A stretch of 64,000 bases of DNA from Bradyrhizobium barranii subsp. barranii (lineage in GTDB: Bacteria; Pseudomonadota; Alphaproteobacteria; Rhizobiales; Xanthobacteraceae), in assembly GCF_017565645.3 (NCBI RefSeq), contig NZ_CP086136.1, positions 2,649,501 to 2,713,500 on the forward strand. Direction: 5' to 3'. The notes under the pieces are model-generated. The model searched no databases and was not told the DNA's origin. It worked only from the letters and a program-made list of their open reading frames with translations. This document shows, piece after piece, positions 46,101-53,713 of this stretch (positions are counted from its first letter, which is position 1; every line of letters starts with the position of its first letter). A program made the position numbers and the translations under genes.

Positions 46101-47560
46101 TTGGTGATGGAGAACTGGTAGCCGCCCTGGATGGCTGCGAGCGCCTTCCCGTAATGCGAGATCATGTACGCCATGGTGGCATCGGAGGCGACCGGAAGCA
46201 CGTGGGTGTCGGTGAGCGTGATGGTCTTAAGCGAATCCGAGGCGTTCAGGTCGGACATCTGCGACACGATGTCGGCGGCGGTTCCGCTGACGTCGGTCAC
46301 GGCGGGCGGTGCAGTGCCGCCTCCTGCCGGAGCGTCGATCTCGATGATGAGCGGGTGGTCCGTGATCGGAACCACGATCTGGCTGACGTCGGTGTAGGTC
46401 GCGATCGGCGAGCTGCCCTTCAGCGGGTCATAGACGTTGATCAGGTGGTGGACGCTGCCCAGGTTGACGGTAACCGATGTCGTCGGATTCGCGATCTCGG
46501 TATCGGTGGCGTCGTTCCAGACCTTGGGTTCCGCCCAGACCACGAGCTCATAGGCGCCGTTGCTCTTGCCGAGAACCATGCTGTTCCCGCTCGCCGGCAT
46601 GTTGTCGAGCGTATAGTTCAGCGAGGCACTCGGCGTGTGGCCGCCCTTGCCGTCGTCGGCCAGGATCGTCGTCAGATTGTGGACCGCGGTCGCCGCGAGC
46701 TTCGGGGTTCCGTCGGCGTTGAACAGGCCCCAGTGTGATTCGGGATCCGTAGGGTCGTTGCTCGCCGAGGCGTCGAGCAATTGATAGAGATAGGTGGTGC
46801 TGACGCCGTCCTTGTAGGCATCGACCAGCGTGTTCAGGATCGATTTCGCCTGTACGTTCTCGCTGGCGCCGACATACGGGGTATCGCTCTTGGTCGTATA
46901 GCCGGTCTCGGTGATCACGACCGGTTTGCCGCCGGTGACCGACGTGGCGTTACCGAGCAATTGCTCGAGGGCGGTTTCGGGTGTCAGGCCGGTGCTGACA
47001 TAGGCGTGAGAGTTGGCGTAGTCGGTCGACCCCGACATGTTTCCGAGATTGGCGTAGTCGGCCGAGTCATTATAGCCGATCGACAAATTGTAGACGGGGA
47101 TGTCCTTGAGCGCGGCGTCCGCCTTGATGGCGCTGTAATAGACAGCCTGAAACTGCGCTGCAGCCGAGACGCTCGAGCTCCCATTATAGCTGAAGCCCTG
47201 GATGTTGACCTCGTTGAGGCCTTCCAGCGCGATGACGCTGCCGGGATGGCTGGCCGCGAACTCTTTTACGGATTCCAGATAAGACTGGAGCGCAGCCGCG
47301 CCGCCGGCCGGAACGCCCGACGGAACCACGAGGTCGAATTTGTAACCGTCCTTCGCAAGTCCCTCGACGATCGGTTGCGCTTCCGGGCTCGTGGCGAGTC
47401 CGCCCCGCAGTTTCGTCACCCCGAGATATCTAAGATTGTCCTCGACGAGGGCGAGGTTGTCGTAGGCGCCCCAGGAATATCCAACGTGAACATTGACGCC
47501 GATGGAACTGACAAAGGTGCTCGCCGACAGGATCGTCTGATCTGGTGATGAGGTAGTCAT
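43199..47560 (-). CDS. Secreted glycosidase-like protein with 161-aa tandem repeats and RTX-like end
   Basis: 1453 residues, the largest gene here. Residues 1-400 form a hydrolase-like domain: YLGVTKLRGGLATS, IALEGLNEVNIQGF (candidate E117) and KPVVITETGYTT (candidate E218). A middle linker leads to five copies of a 161-residue unit, each with NITGQSYT, a HADGSMAYSQ-like stretch, SDGSKVTTQYDSTGHK and NADGSKDSKLYD. From about residue 1362 an RTX-like end follows (LAGGSGNDVFSAAP, MFDGGNDQIKSFHAG) finishing NLDHGNFLFV. No N-terminal signal peptide, so type I secretion is inferred. ATG 47560 begins the homologous part; the frame is open to 47758. It is likely a surface protein or polymer-modifying enzyme. 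Confidence 0.88.
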   Translation of the reverse strand: MTTSSPDQTILSASTFVSSIGVNVHVGYSWGAYDNLALVEDNLRYLGVTKLRGGLATSPEAQPIVEGLAKDGYKFDLVVPSGVPAGGAAALQSYLESVKEFAASHPGSVIALEGLNEVNIQGFSYNGSSSVSAAAQFQAVYYSAIKADAALKDIPVYNLSIGYNDSADYANLGNMSGSTDYANSHAYVSTGLTPETALEQLLGNATSVTGGKPVVITETGYTTKSDTPYVGASENVQAKSILNTLVDAYKDGVSTTYLYQLLDASASNDPTDPESHWGLFNADGTPKLAATAVHNLTTILADDGKGGHTPSASLNYTLDNMPASGNSMVLGKSNGAYELVVWAEPKVWNDATDTEIANPTTSVTVNLGSVHHLINVYDPLKGSSPIATYTDVSQIVVPITDHPLIIEIDAPAGGGTAPPAVTDVSGTAADIVSQMSDLNASDSLKTITLTDTHVLPVASDATMAYMISHYGKALAAIQGGYQFSITNSTDTWSVTRVYDSSAKLLSTSTSNFTDGVITSKVTLNTDGSSENIAYTGGKMVRDVTVSAIGDKDTKTYDTSGNLIADLVQNKDGSSSNTLYSNGVKTKVYVTNADRTHDNYYYNITGQSYTTEHDQLDAGGRLLSVVRMHADGSMAYSQVYNSDGSKVTTQYDATGHKTSVVTVTSTATSTDFYTTAGVLKQTVVQTTSGNVTTTNYNGSLLVSVYVVNADGSKDSKLYDAKGVIASDVVQNADGSSSTTLYTAGVKTKAYVTNADGSRDNYYFNITGQSYTGEHDHLDASGKLLSVSRTHADGTMAYSQVFNSDGSKVTTQYDSTGHKTSAVTITSTATTTNFYTTAGALKQQVVQTTSGNVTTTNYNGSLLASVYVVNADGSKESKLYDSNGIIASDLIQNKDGSSSNTLYTAGVKTKVYGTNADGSHDNYYYNITGQSYTNEHDHIDPSGKLLLVSRTHADGSMAYSQVVNSDGSKVTTQYDSTGHKISVITVTSSGTTTDIYDASTGALKQEVSKTSSGDTTTTNYNGAKLASVYVVNADGSKDTKLYDSSGIIASDLIQNKDGSSSNTVYSAGVKTKLYVTHADGSHDNTFYNITGQSYTTEIQHLTAAGALTALTRLHADDTLAYKQVINSDGSKVTDLYDSTGHKMSEILNAADGSTTTDTYNSSGALVQDVHKTAGGDVTTTNYANGLNSSIYVVNADGTKETKLFDGSGSLTSDYVLNKDGSNSTTVFTSGVKTAVYANNADGSHDNTIYNITGKSYVTEQQHIDAAGKMTSITRSHADGTLDYTQVVKSDGSKVSDVYDSTGVKTTETINNADGTSDVFKFKVAGLPGAVEHDSYNTSGSLLSIDVLNTDGTHAVTAVTAGLTLAGGSGNDVFSAAPGTTTVMFDGGNDQIKSFHAGAAANHDTIEILKSLVADYSHLQISQSGSDTLIQLTSADSILLKNVNSANLDHGNFLFV
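43600..45990 (-). repeat. Tandem 483-bp coding repeats
   Basis: The DNA for the NITGQSYT motif recurs at about 45755, 45272, 44789, 44306 and 43823, exact 483-bp spacing, so the repeat is 161 codons. The copies nearest the N-terminus are the most alike (about 45,000-45,750), the last two are more diverged. Such arrays are prone to recombination and assembly collapse. Confidence 0.85.
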
Positions 47561-48526
47561 CGGTATTTCGGAGCCTTTTCTGAAACGCGAGAGTTCGGTG
47601 CCGCCTGCGTCTGTCGTATCGGCCAATCTCTGTTTTTCGAGTTGGTGAGATTGGTAAAAATGGAAGCACCCGGAGATTTTCTCACCGACGCTTCCTGCGC
47701 GACGCCCACAGCGCACGAATCTGCGTGGACTGAGATTGATCGATGAAGACCACGGCAATGTGCTTGCAGCGTGACGTTCGAATGGCGATGCAACGACGAT
47801 GTTCGATCGATGTTGTGCCGGTGCCTAATCGAACCGCATTTGCTTGTCGCGCGAGCAGCCTTGCTTCGAATCTATTGTGTTAAGCGCTGTTAAGCCTGTG
47901 GCGTGGGCGGATCGAGTTGCCTGCGAGTCACGACCGCAAAAAATTTCGATCGAACTGCGAATGTGACAGTTGTTCGGGCGCGGAAGGCTTGCAGCGCGCT
48001 TCCGAATTTTCCCGCGTGCAGTCGGGAAGCGAGAAAGTAAATCTATGGAACTCGCTACCAGAGTTTTGTTTTCTCTCCTGGTCGCTGCGACATTCGTGTC
48101 GACGTCAATGCAGAAGGATATCGAGTCCGTCTTTGGCCGATGAAGAAACGCCTCGTTGATGTGCAGGGTCAGTCGAACGAACGACGCCGACCGGATGAGA
48201 GGTCCAATCTGTGTGCACGAGGGCAGCGATCGGTGCGTTGACGGCGGGACAATCGGTCGCGGACCCGGCGGGCAAGGGGCCGGGGGACGTTTCAACCGGG
48301 CGTTGCTTGCGGAATTTGAAGGGAACACCGACTTCGGGCGGAAGGCGCCGAACCCGAGAAGCGGACTTCGGACGTCGCCCGCGGTGCCGGTGCGGAGTGT
48401 CGCAGATCCGCAACGTCAATATGTTAGGCGCGCAACGCTGTTGCGGGCAAACCGCTGGCACGGCATGGAATTTGCCGCTAAGCACTGACCGAAATGTCGT
48501 CGATTGAACGGAGTAAGGCCATTCCC
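47561..48526. promoter_or_regulatory. Long divergent gap between repeat protein and GT gene
   Basis: About 970 bases without a supported gene; the ORFs here overlap each other in several frames, lack RBS and show no family marks. It must contain the promoter of the big minus-strand gene. A direct repeat GTTAAGC-GCT-GTTAAGC is at 47879-47895. Confidence 0.5.
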
Positions 48527-49750
48527 ATGCAAGATCCCGCCCCGAATGTCATGTTTCTGGTTGAGGTCGTGAATTGCAATGACGGGATTGCATCCTATTG
48601 CGAGACCCTGGCCACGGGATTGCATGGCCGGGGCGTGCAGATCCACCTGGTCTCCGGCGCTGTGCGCTCGGACGAGAAGTCCGAATACAAGCGTCAGAAG
48701 CTGGCGGCGGCCGTCAAGGAATGGCACGTCATTCCGGGACTTCGGAAGTTGCCCTCGCTGTCGATCTTCATGCAGCTGTTGAAGCTGATCCGGAAGAACA
48801 ACATCACCGTGATCAACGTCCACGGGCTGGGCATGCTGATGTGGGGCAGGCTGCTCGCGCTGCTCACCGGCGCGCGCTGTGTTGCGACCTATCATCCCTC
48901 GGTGCTCGGGAACATCGAGAAGGTGCAGAATGCGCCGCAATCGACCTTCAGCCCGGTCCAGGTCCTGTTCTTCAACCTCTTCTTTCCCCACACCCTCATC
49001 CTGATGTCGGAGGAATCGCTCCGGCATCTGCGCCGCTACGTGCTGTTCGGCAAGAACCGGATCGCCAAGGTCTATGGCGGCGTCGACACGGTTCATTTCC
49101 GCCCGCCCTCGGATGCCGAGCGCCGCGATGCGCGCACGAAATTCGGCGTTGGCGACGGTGAGTTCATGTGCCTGTTGGCGGCCCGTCTCGCCTGGGTGAA
49201 GGGCCACGACCTCCTCATCAAGGCGGCGCGCAAGATCCGCGACGGCGCCAGTTCTCCGCCGATCGACATCAAATGCTACTTTGTCGGCAGCGGCGGAGCC
49301 GAGCGCGAGAAGGAAATCAAGTCGTTCGCTTATGCTGGCGAGAAGGACAAGGACACCTTCAAGTTCCTCGGGTTCATGGGCGACGTCCGCGAAATCCTCT
49401 GGGCCGCCGACGTGTTCGCGCTGCCGAGCCGGTTCGAGGGATTTCCGCTCGGCGTTGCCGAAGCCATGGCGACAGGCCTCGTTCCGGTCCGGACTCCGGC
49501 GGGCGGCGCGACTGATCAGATCATCCAGGGCCAGACCGGCTTCATCGTCCCGTTCGAGGACGTCGACGCGCTCGTCGGCGCGCTCGAGAAGGTGGCCGAC
49601 CCCGCGATGCGCGCCGCGCTGTCGCGCAATGCTCTTGCGCGCGCCCAGCAATATTTCGGTGTCGGGCCGATGGTCGACGAGACCCTCAGGATCTACGGTT
49701 TGACCGGCGATACCTGCGGCAACGCGCTGGCTCACGCGGTGAAGGCCTGA
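48527..49750 (+). CDS. Glycosyltransferase family 4
   Basis: 407-residue GT-B retaining glycosyltransferase. N-terminal domain opens NVMFLVEVVNCNDGIASYCE with a nucleotide-sugar-type second half LLAARLAWVKGHDLLIKAAR. The E-x7-E acceptor/donor motif is RFEGFPLGVAEAMATG. ATG 48527 has GGAGTAAGG upstream; an in-frame ATG at 48494 lacks one. It stands alone on the plus strand, convergent by two bases with the flippase gene. Donor sugar unknown. Confidence 0.88.
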   Translation: MQDPAPNVMFLVEVVNCNDGIASYCETLATGLHGRGVQIHLVSGAVRSDEKSEYKRQKLAAAVKEWHVIPGLRKLPSLSIFMQLLKLIRKNNITVINVHGLGMLMWGRLLALLTGARCVATYHPSVLGNIEKVQNAPQSTFSPVQVLFFNLFFPHTLILMSEESLRHLRRYVLFGKNRIAKVYGGVDTVHFRPPSDAERRDARTKFGVGDGEFMCLLAARLAWVKGHDLLIKAARKIRDGASSPPIDIKCYFVGSGGAEREKEIKSFAYAGEKDKDTFKFLGFMGDVREILWAADVFALPSRFEGFPLGVAEAMATGLVPVRTPAGGATDQIIQGQTGFIVPFEDVDALVGALEKVADPAMRAALSRNALARAQQYFGVGPMVDETLRIYGLTGDTCGNALAHAVKA

Positions 49751-49752
49751 TC

Positions 49753-51144
49753 TTAACTGCGTGCCGAGGCCAGCAGATCGCCTCGCCACGTCACCAGAAC
49801 GACGGCGAGGCCGGCGAAGACGATCTTTCCCGCGAGCCAGGTCAGGGAGTCCGATGGAGCTGCCGCGAGCATCGCGATCGCGGCGGCCGCGACGGTCGCT
49901 TCCAGGATCAGCAGCGCCCTTGGCGCCGCCCTGAACCGGATCAGCGGACCGCTGGCGAAGAGGATGATGAGCGCGGTGGCCAATGCCGCGCTCGCGATCT
50001 GTCCCGCCACCGATATGTGCAGCAACGCGCCGATCGAGGATGCCGCCGACACCAGCAGCAGCTGGCACGCCGCGACGACCACCAGCCTCGTCGCCGATTT
50101 GGTCAGATGCGGCACGATCGCGAGCGTGGCCTGAAGGTGGGTGTGGAGGAAGTAGAAGATCGCCGCGACCGGCGCCGCGTTGAGGAAATCGACCAGCAGA
50201 TCGGCGGGCACGAACAGATGCGCCGCGTCGGGCAGGAGGCCGATCAGCCCGCCCAGCATCACGATCGTCGCGCAGAGGATGAATTCGAGCATGCGGGCGG
50301 TGGCCTTGCGCGCTTCGCCGTCGACGGCGCGCTCGAACTGGACCACGACATTGGGATAGCAGACGGTGTGAATGGCGGCCACCAGGACCGAGAACGGGCG
50401 TTGCAGAAGGTCGATCGCCATCGAGAAGCCGGCCGCTCCGGTCGACGCCCGGCCGAGCGTGGCGATCACGATCAGGCGCAAGGTGACGGGTACGGAGAGA
50501 TGAATGACGGAGGCGGCCGCAGCCATGATGCCGTAGCGGCAGAAATTGCCCCAGTCGATCAGCATGGCGTGTCGCGACGCGCGCCGTAGCGAGGTGCGAT
50601 GCACGACCAGGCTCAGGAGAAGCACCGCGCCGTAGCTCGCGGCCATGCCGCACAGCGTCGCTGCAGCCGTGCCGTGGAGCAGCGCGCCCGTGACGGCGCC
50701 GGCCAGAAGCACGCTGGCACGCAGGATCAGGAGGACCGACGCGGCCCCCAGCCGGTCGGACACGCGGACGATCATGAAATAGAGGTCGGTGGCGCCTTGC
50801 AGCACGGCCATCGCCAGCGCGAGGGCGACGACGCTCGTCTCGAGCGTGCCCAGCAGTCCCGCCACGCCGCCGACGAGCAGCAGCACCAGCGCGCTGAGCA
50901 GCCCGGCGCTGAACAGCGAGAACCGTAGGCGCGCGGCCTCTTCGCCGGAAGCTGCGGCGAGGAAACGAACGCCGGCCAGTTGCAGCCATTCGAACACGAA
51001 GACGCAGAACAATTGGCTCGTCGCCAGCGCCAGCGAGAACGAGGTGTACTGGGCCGGCGAGAGGATATGGCTGACGGCGAAGATCAGAATGATCGCGGAC
51101 GCACTCTGGTAGATATAGCTGCCGAATGCGAGCAGGCTGATCAT
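49753..51144 (-). CDS. Polysaccharide flippase-like membrane protein
   Basis: 463 residues, about twelve helices, starting MISLLAFGSYIYQSASAIIL. The pattern of paired helices (LILRASVLLAGAVTGALLHG and AAIHTVCYPNVVVQFERAVD in the middle) is that of MOP-superfamily exporters but weaker than the Wzx at 40237. The chosen ATG is 51144; the frame opens at a TTG at 51153. It begins a minus-strand gene set with two GT4 genes; a second repeat-unit flippase or an exporter of another glycan is inferred. Confidence 0.8.
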   Translation of the reverse strand: MISLLAFGSYIYQSASAIILIFAVSHILSPAQYTSFSLALATSQLFCVFVFEWLQLAGVRFLAAASGEEAARLRFSLFSAGLLSALVLLLVGGVAGLLGTLETSVVALALAMAVLQGATDLYFMIVRVSDRLGAASVLLILRASVLLAGAVTGALLHGTAAATLCGMAASYGAVLLLSLVVHRTSLRRASRHAMLIDWGNFCRYGIMAAAASVIHLSVPVTLRLIVIATLGRASTGAAGFSMAIDLLQRPFSVLVAAIHTVCYPNVVVQFERAVDGEARKATARMLEFILCATIVMLGGLIGLLPDAAHLFVPADLLVDFLNAAPVAAIFYFLHTHLQATLAIVPHLTKSATRLVVVAACQLLLVSAASSIGALLHISVAGQIASAALATALIILFASGPLIRFRAAPRALLILEATVAAAAIAMLAAAPSDSLTWLAGKIVFAGLAVVLVTWRGDLLASARS

Positions 51145-51215
51145 GTCTGGCAATGCGTGAGAAAGAACATGGCGGGATGGTTGGGGGCCATTGGCGGCAT
51201 CTGCGTCAGACTCGG

Positions 51216-52427
51216 CTATGTGCGAGGCGTGCCGCGGCCGCGCGTGAGCTCGTCGTAGACGTTGCGATAGCCGGCGACGACGTCGTCAAAAACCCATTTG
51301 TCGATGCCGGACTTCAATCGCTCGCTCATCTCCACGATCTGCTGCGGCGCTTCGATGATCGCCGAAATGCTCTTGGCGATCGAGGCGGGATCGGGCGACG
51401 TCAGCCAGCCGGTCACGCCGGGCTTGATCGCTTCCTGAATGCCGCCGAACGGCGTGCCGAGCAGGGGTTTGCAGGCGGCCTGCGCGTCGGCGACGACGAG
51501 CGGGCAGGGATCTTCCCACACCGAGGGTACGACCACGACGTTCACCTGTTCGTAAAACTGCTTCGGCTGTACGAAGCCGAGAAATTCGATCCGTGCATTC
51601 GGAGCGAGCGCCTTGAGCTGCTTCTGCTGGCTCTCGGTTGTGTGGCCTGCGATGACGAGCCGAAACCGGTCAGGCGGAATCGTCGCGATGGCGCGGACGA
51701 GATTGTAGATGCCCTTCTCTTCGGTCAGGCGTCCGATGAAGCCGAACGTGACGGTGCCGTCGACCATCGCGGCGTCTGCGTTGCCGACGTCGGCGGTCGA
51801 GGCGTTTCGAATGACGATCTTCAGCGGCGTCTGCGTGAACAGGCCGAGCTGGGTATGGATGTCAAGAATGCGCTGGCTGACGCCGACGACGGCGTCCAGA
51901 TGTCGCGTCGCCCCGCGACGGCGAAGGGTCAGGATCTGACAGCTCATGCAGCTCGACTCGCAGGCATGTCCGTCCGAGAAGCGCGAGCAGCGCGGGCAGG
52001 TGAGATAATAGTCGTGAAGCGTGTGCAGGACCGGAATGCCGAGCTCGGCGGCGGTCCGCCACACCGCGGTCGTCAGGCCGGAGAGATTGTTCGAGTGCAG
52101 GATGTCAGGCTTGAAGGCCTTGATGCGAGCCGCAACGAGCTCCGACATTGTCTGCCAGTCCTCGATCGCGTGCCAGATGCCGCGCACCGGCGAGCTGTGC
52201 TGCTTGGCGAAAGGGAAATAGATGTTGTGTACGGGCGCCGAATACACGTCGATGCCGTTGCAGGTCTCCATCTGCTGGTTCGATGCGGACGCGGCACGTA
52301 TCACTTCCACGCCGTCGTTCTGCCCGACCAGGGTCTCGGCGAGGCGGCGGACGAACGTTTCCGCGCCCCCGACCACCTTCGGTGCCAATGGCGTTGGATA
52401 GAGGGATGACGTGATAAGGATCTTCAT
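51216..52427 (-). CDS. Glycosyltransferase family 4 with Cys-rich insert
   Basis: 403-residue GT-B enzyme. N-terminal MKILITSSLYPTPLAPKVVG plus GAE, domain-two start FGFIGRLTEEKGIYNLVRAI and an E-x7-E-like region VPSVWEDPCPLVVADAQAAC in which the second Glu is Asp. After HTLHDYYLTCPRCSRFSD come further cysteines in CESSCMSC, a likely metal-binding or structural insert, also present in the neighbour at 52485. ATG 52427 is clear. Confidence 0.88.
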   Translation of the reverse strand: MKILITSSLYPTPLAPKVVGGAETFVRRLAETLVGQNDGVEVIRAASASNQQMETCNGIDVYSAPVHNIYFPFAKQHSSPVRGIWHAIEDWQTMSELVAARIKAFKPDILHSNNLSGLTTAVWRTAAELGIPVLHTLHDYYLTCPRCSRFSDGHACESSCMSCQILTLRRRGATRHLDAVVGVSQRILDIHTQLGLFTQTPLKIVIRNASTADVGNADAAMVDGTVTFGFIGRLTEEKGIYNLVRAIATIPPDRFRLVIAGHTTESQQKQLKALAPNARIEFLGFVQPKQFYEQVNVVVVPSVWEDPCPLVVADAQAACKPLLGTPFGGIQEAIKPGVTGWLTSPDPASIAKSISAIIEAPQQIVEMSERLKSGIDKWVFDDVVAGYRNVYDELTRGRGTPRT

Positions 52428-52484
52428 CGAAAAGGTCTGTCCAGCTATCCTGCCAAATGGCTTTGCTGAAATCTCCGTTTCGGC

Positions 52485-53681
52485 TTATTGCCGGTTGGTT
52501 CGATTGTTGTTCAAATAGACGTCCAAATATTGTCCTGTCACTGAATCCGCCGAAAACCTCTCGGCAAATCCTGGCTGCGGAGGCCGCGAGACTTTCCAGT
52601 GTGACCTCTCGTTGACGGCCTTCAGCATCAATTCTCCCAGTCGCCTATGATCGCTGGGTTCGTAGGACCCAACCATATTGGAAAACCCCGCGATCTCGGG
52701 AATCCCGCCAGCCGTCGAGCAAATCGTCGCCCGGCCGGCGTTGATGCTTTCGATCAACGTACGCGGCAGCGGCTCCGGCCAGACCGAACTCACCAGGCAG
52801 ACGTCGATGCTGGCATAGAATTCGGCTGCCTTGGCAAAGCCAAGCCATTCGACCTTCCTTCCGCTGCGGCCTTTTAGCCCCCGCACGTAATCCTCAAGCC
52901 CTTTTCCGGCGATTTTCAGTTGCCAGCCTTCGTCGGGAAGCTGCTCGGCCGCCCTGAGGACTACCTCGATACCTTTTTCAGCCTCGAGCCGCCCGATGAA
53001 CCCGAATATCAGATCATCCGAGCTCGAAGCTGGTGACGGCACCACGGAGCTTGGATCGGCGATGTTGAAGATGACGCGGCCATCGGTGCCGGGGAAATAT
53101 TTCAGCCTGGTGTGCTGGTCGAGCACGAATTGGCTGTTCGAGACCACCGCATCGACCATACGCGAGGCCAGCAGATAAGGCGACGTCATGGCAGCGCAGA
53201 CGGTGCAGCGCTGCGCGCATGTCGCATCGCCCCGAAACAGCGTCGAGCGTTTGCAGAGCAGGGAATAGTCGCGCAGGGTGTGCACGATCCTGATGTTGCG
53301 CCGCCTGGCTTCCGACCACAGCGAGACCGAGAAGCCCGTGAGGTTGTTGGTGTGGACGACGTCGGGCTTCTCGATCTCGAGAATTTCGGCGAACCGCGCC
53401 GCGGATTTGCGATTCCATGTGTCCTTGAGATGCCACTTCAGGCGCTGGACCGAGGAGGGCTTCCTGTCGTTGCCGAACGGCCAGTAATCGTTGTCCATCG
53501 GCACGCGGTATACGCGCACGCCCTTGAGTTCGTCGATCGTGCGTTCCTGCTTGTTCTGAAGGCAGACCACCGACACCTGATGGCCGCGCTGGACGAACGC
53601 CTCCGCGAGCAGCGACACAGACACTTCGGCGCCCCCGATGATCTCGGGCGGATAGAGCGTGTTAACGATCAGTATTTTCAA
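52485..53681 (-). CDS. Glycosyltransferase family 4 with Cys-rich insert
   Basis: 398-residue GT-B enzyme and close relative of the one at 51216. It starts at a TTG (53681) with GAGG ten bases upstream, giving LKILIVNTLYPPEIIGGAEV; no ATG fits, and the open frame to 53906 is a shadow. Key stretches: LRDYSLLCKRSTLFRGDATC and AQRCTVC (cysteines matching the neighbour), FGFIGRLEAEKGIEVVLRAA and SSVWPEPLPRTLIESINAGR (E-x7-E). The two probably arose by duplication. Confidence 0.87.
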   Translation of the reverse strand: MKILIVNTLYPPEIIGGAEVSVSLLAEAFVQRGHQVSVVCLQNKQERTIDELKGVRVYRVPMDNDYWPFGNDRKPSSVQRLKWHLKDTWNRKSAARFAEILEIEKPDVVHTNNLTGFSVSLWSEARRRNIRIVHTLRDYSLLCKRSTLFRGDATCAQRCTVCAAMTSPYLLASRMVDAVVSNSQFVLDQHTRLKYFPGTDGRVIFNIADPSSVVPSPASSSDDLIFGFIGRLEAEKGIEVVLRAAEQLPDEGWQLKIAGKGLEDYVRGLKGRSGRKVEWLGFAKAAEFYASIDVCLVSSVWPEPLPRTLIESINAGRATICSTAGGIPEIAGFSNMVGSYEPSDHRRLGELMLKAVNERSHWKVSRPPQPGFAERFSADSVTGQYLDVYLNNNRTNRQ

Positions 53682-53713
53682 GGATAGCCTCGGATTAGCA
53701 GCCCGCCGCAGCG

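Noticed and set aside
48156..48488. Short plus-strand ORF in the 47.6-48.5 kb gap
   Set aside because: No RBS, Arg/Gly-rich composition, overlaps other equally poor ORFs, no family resemblance.
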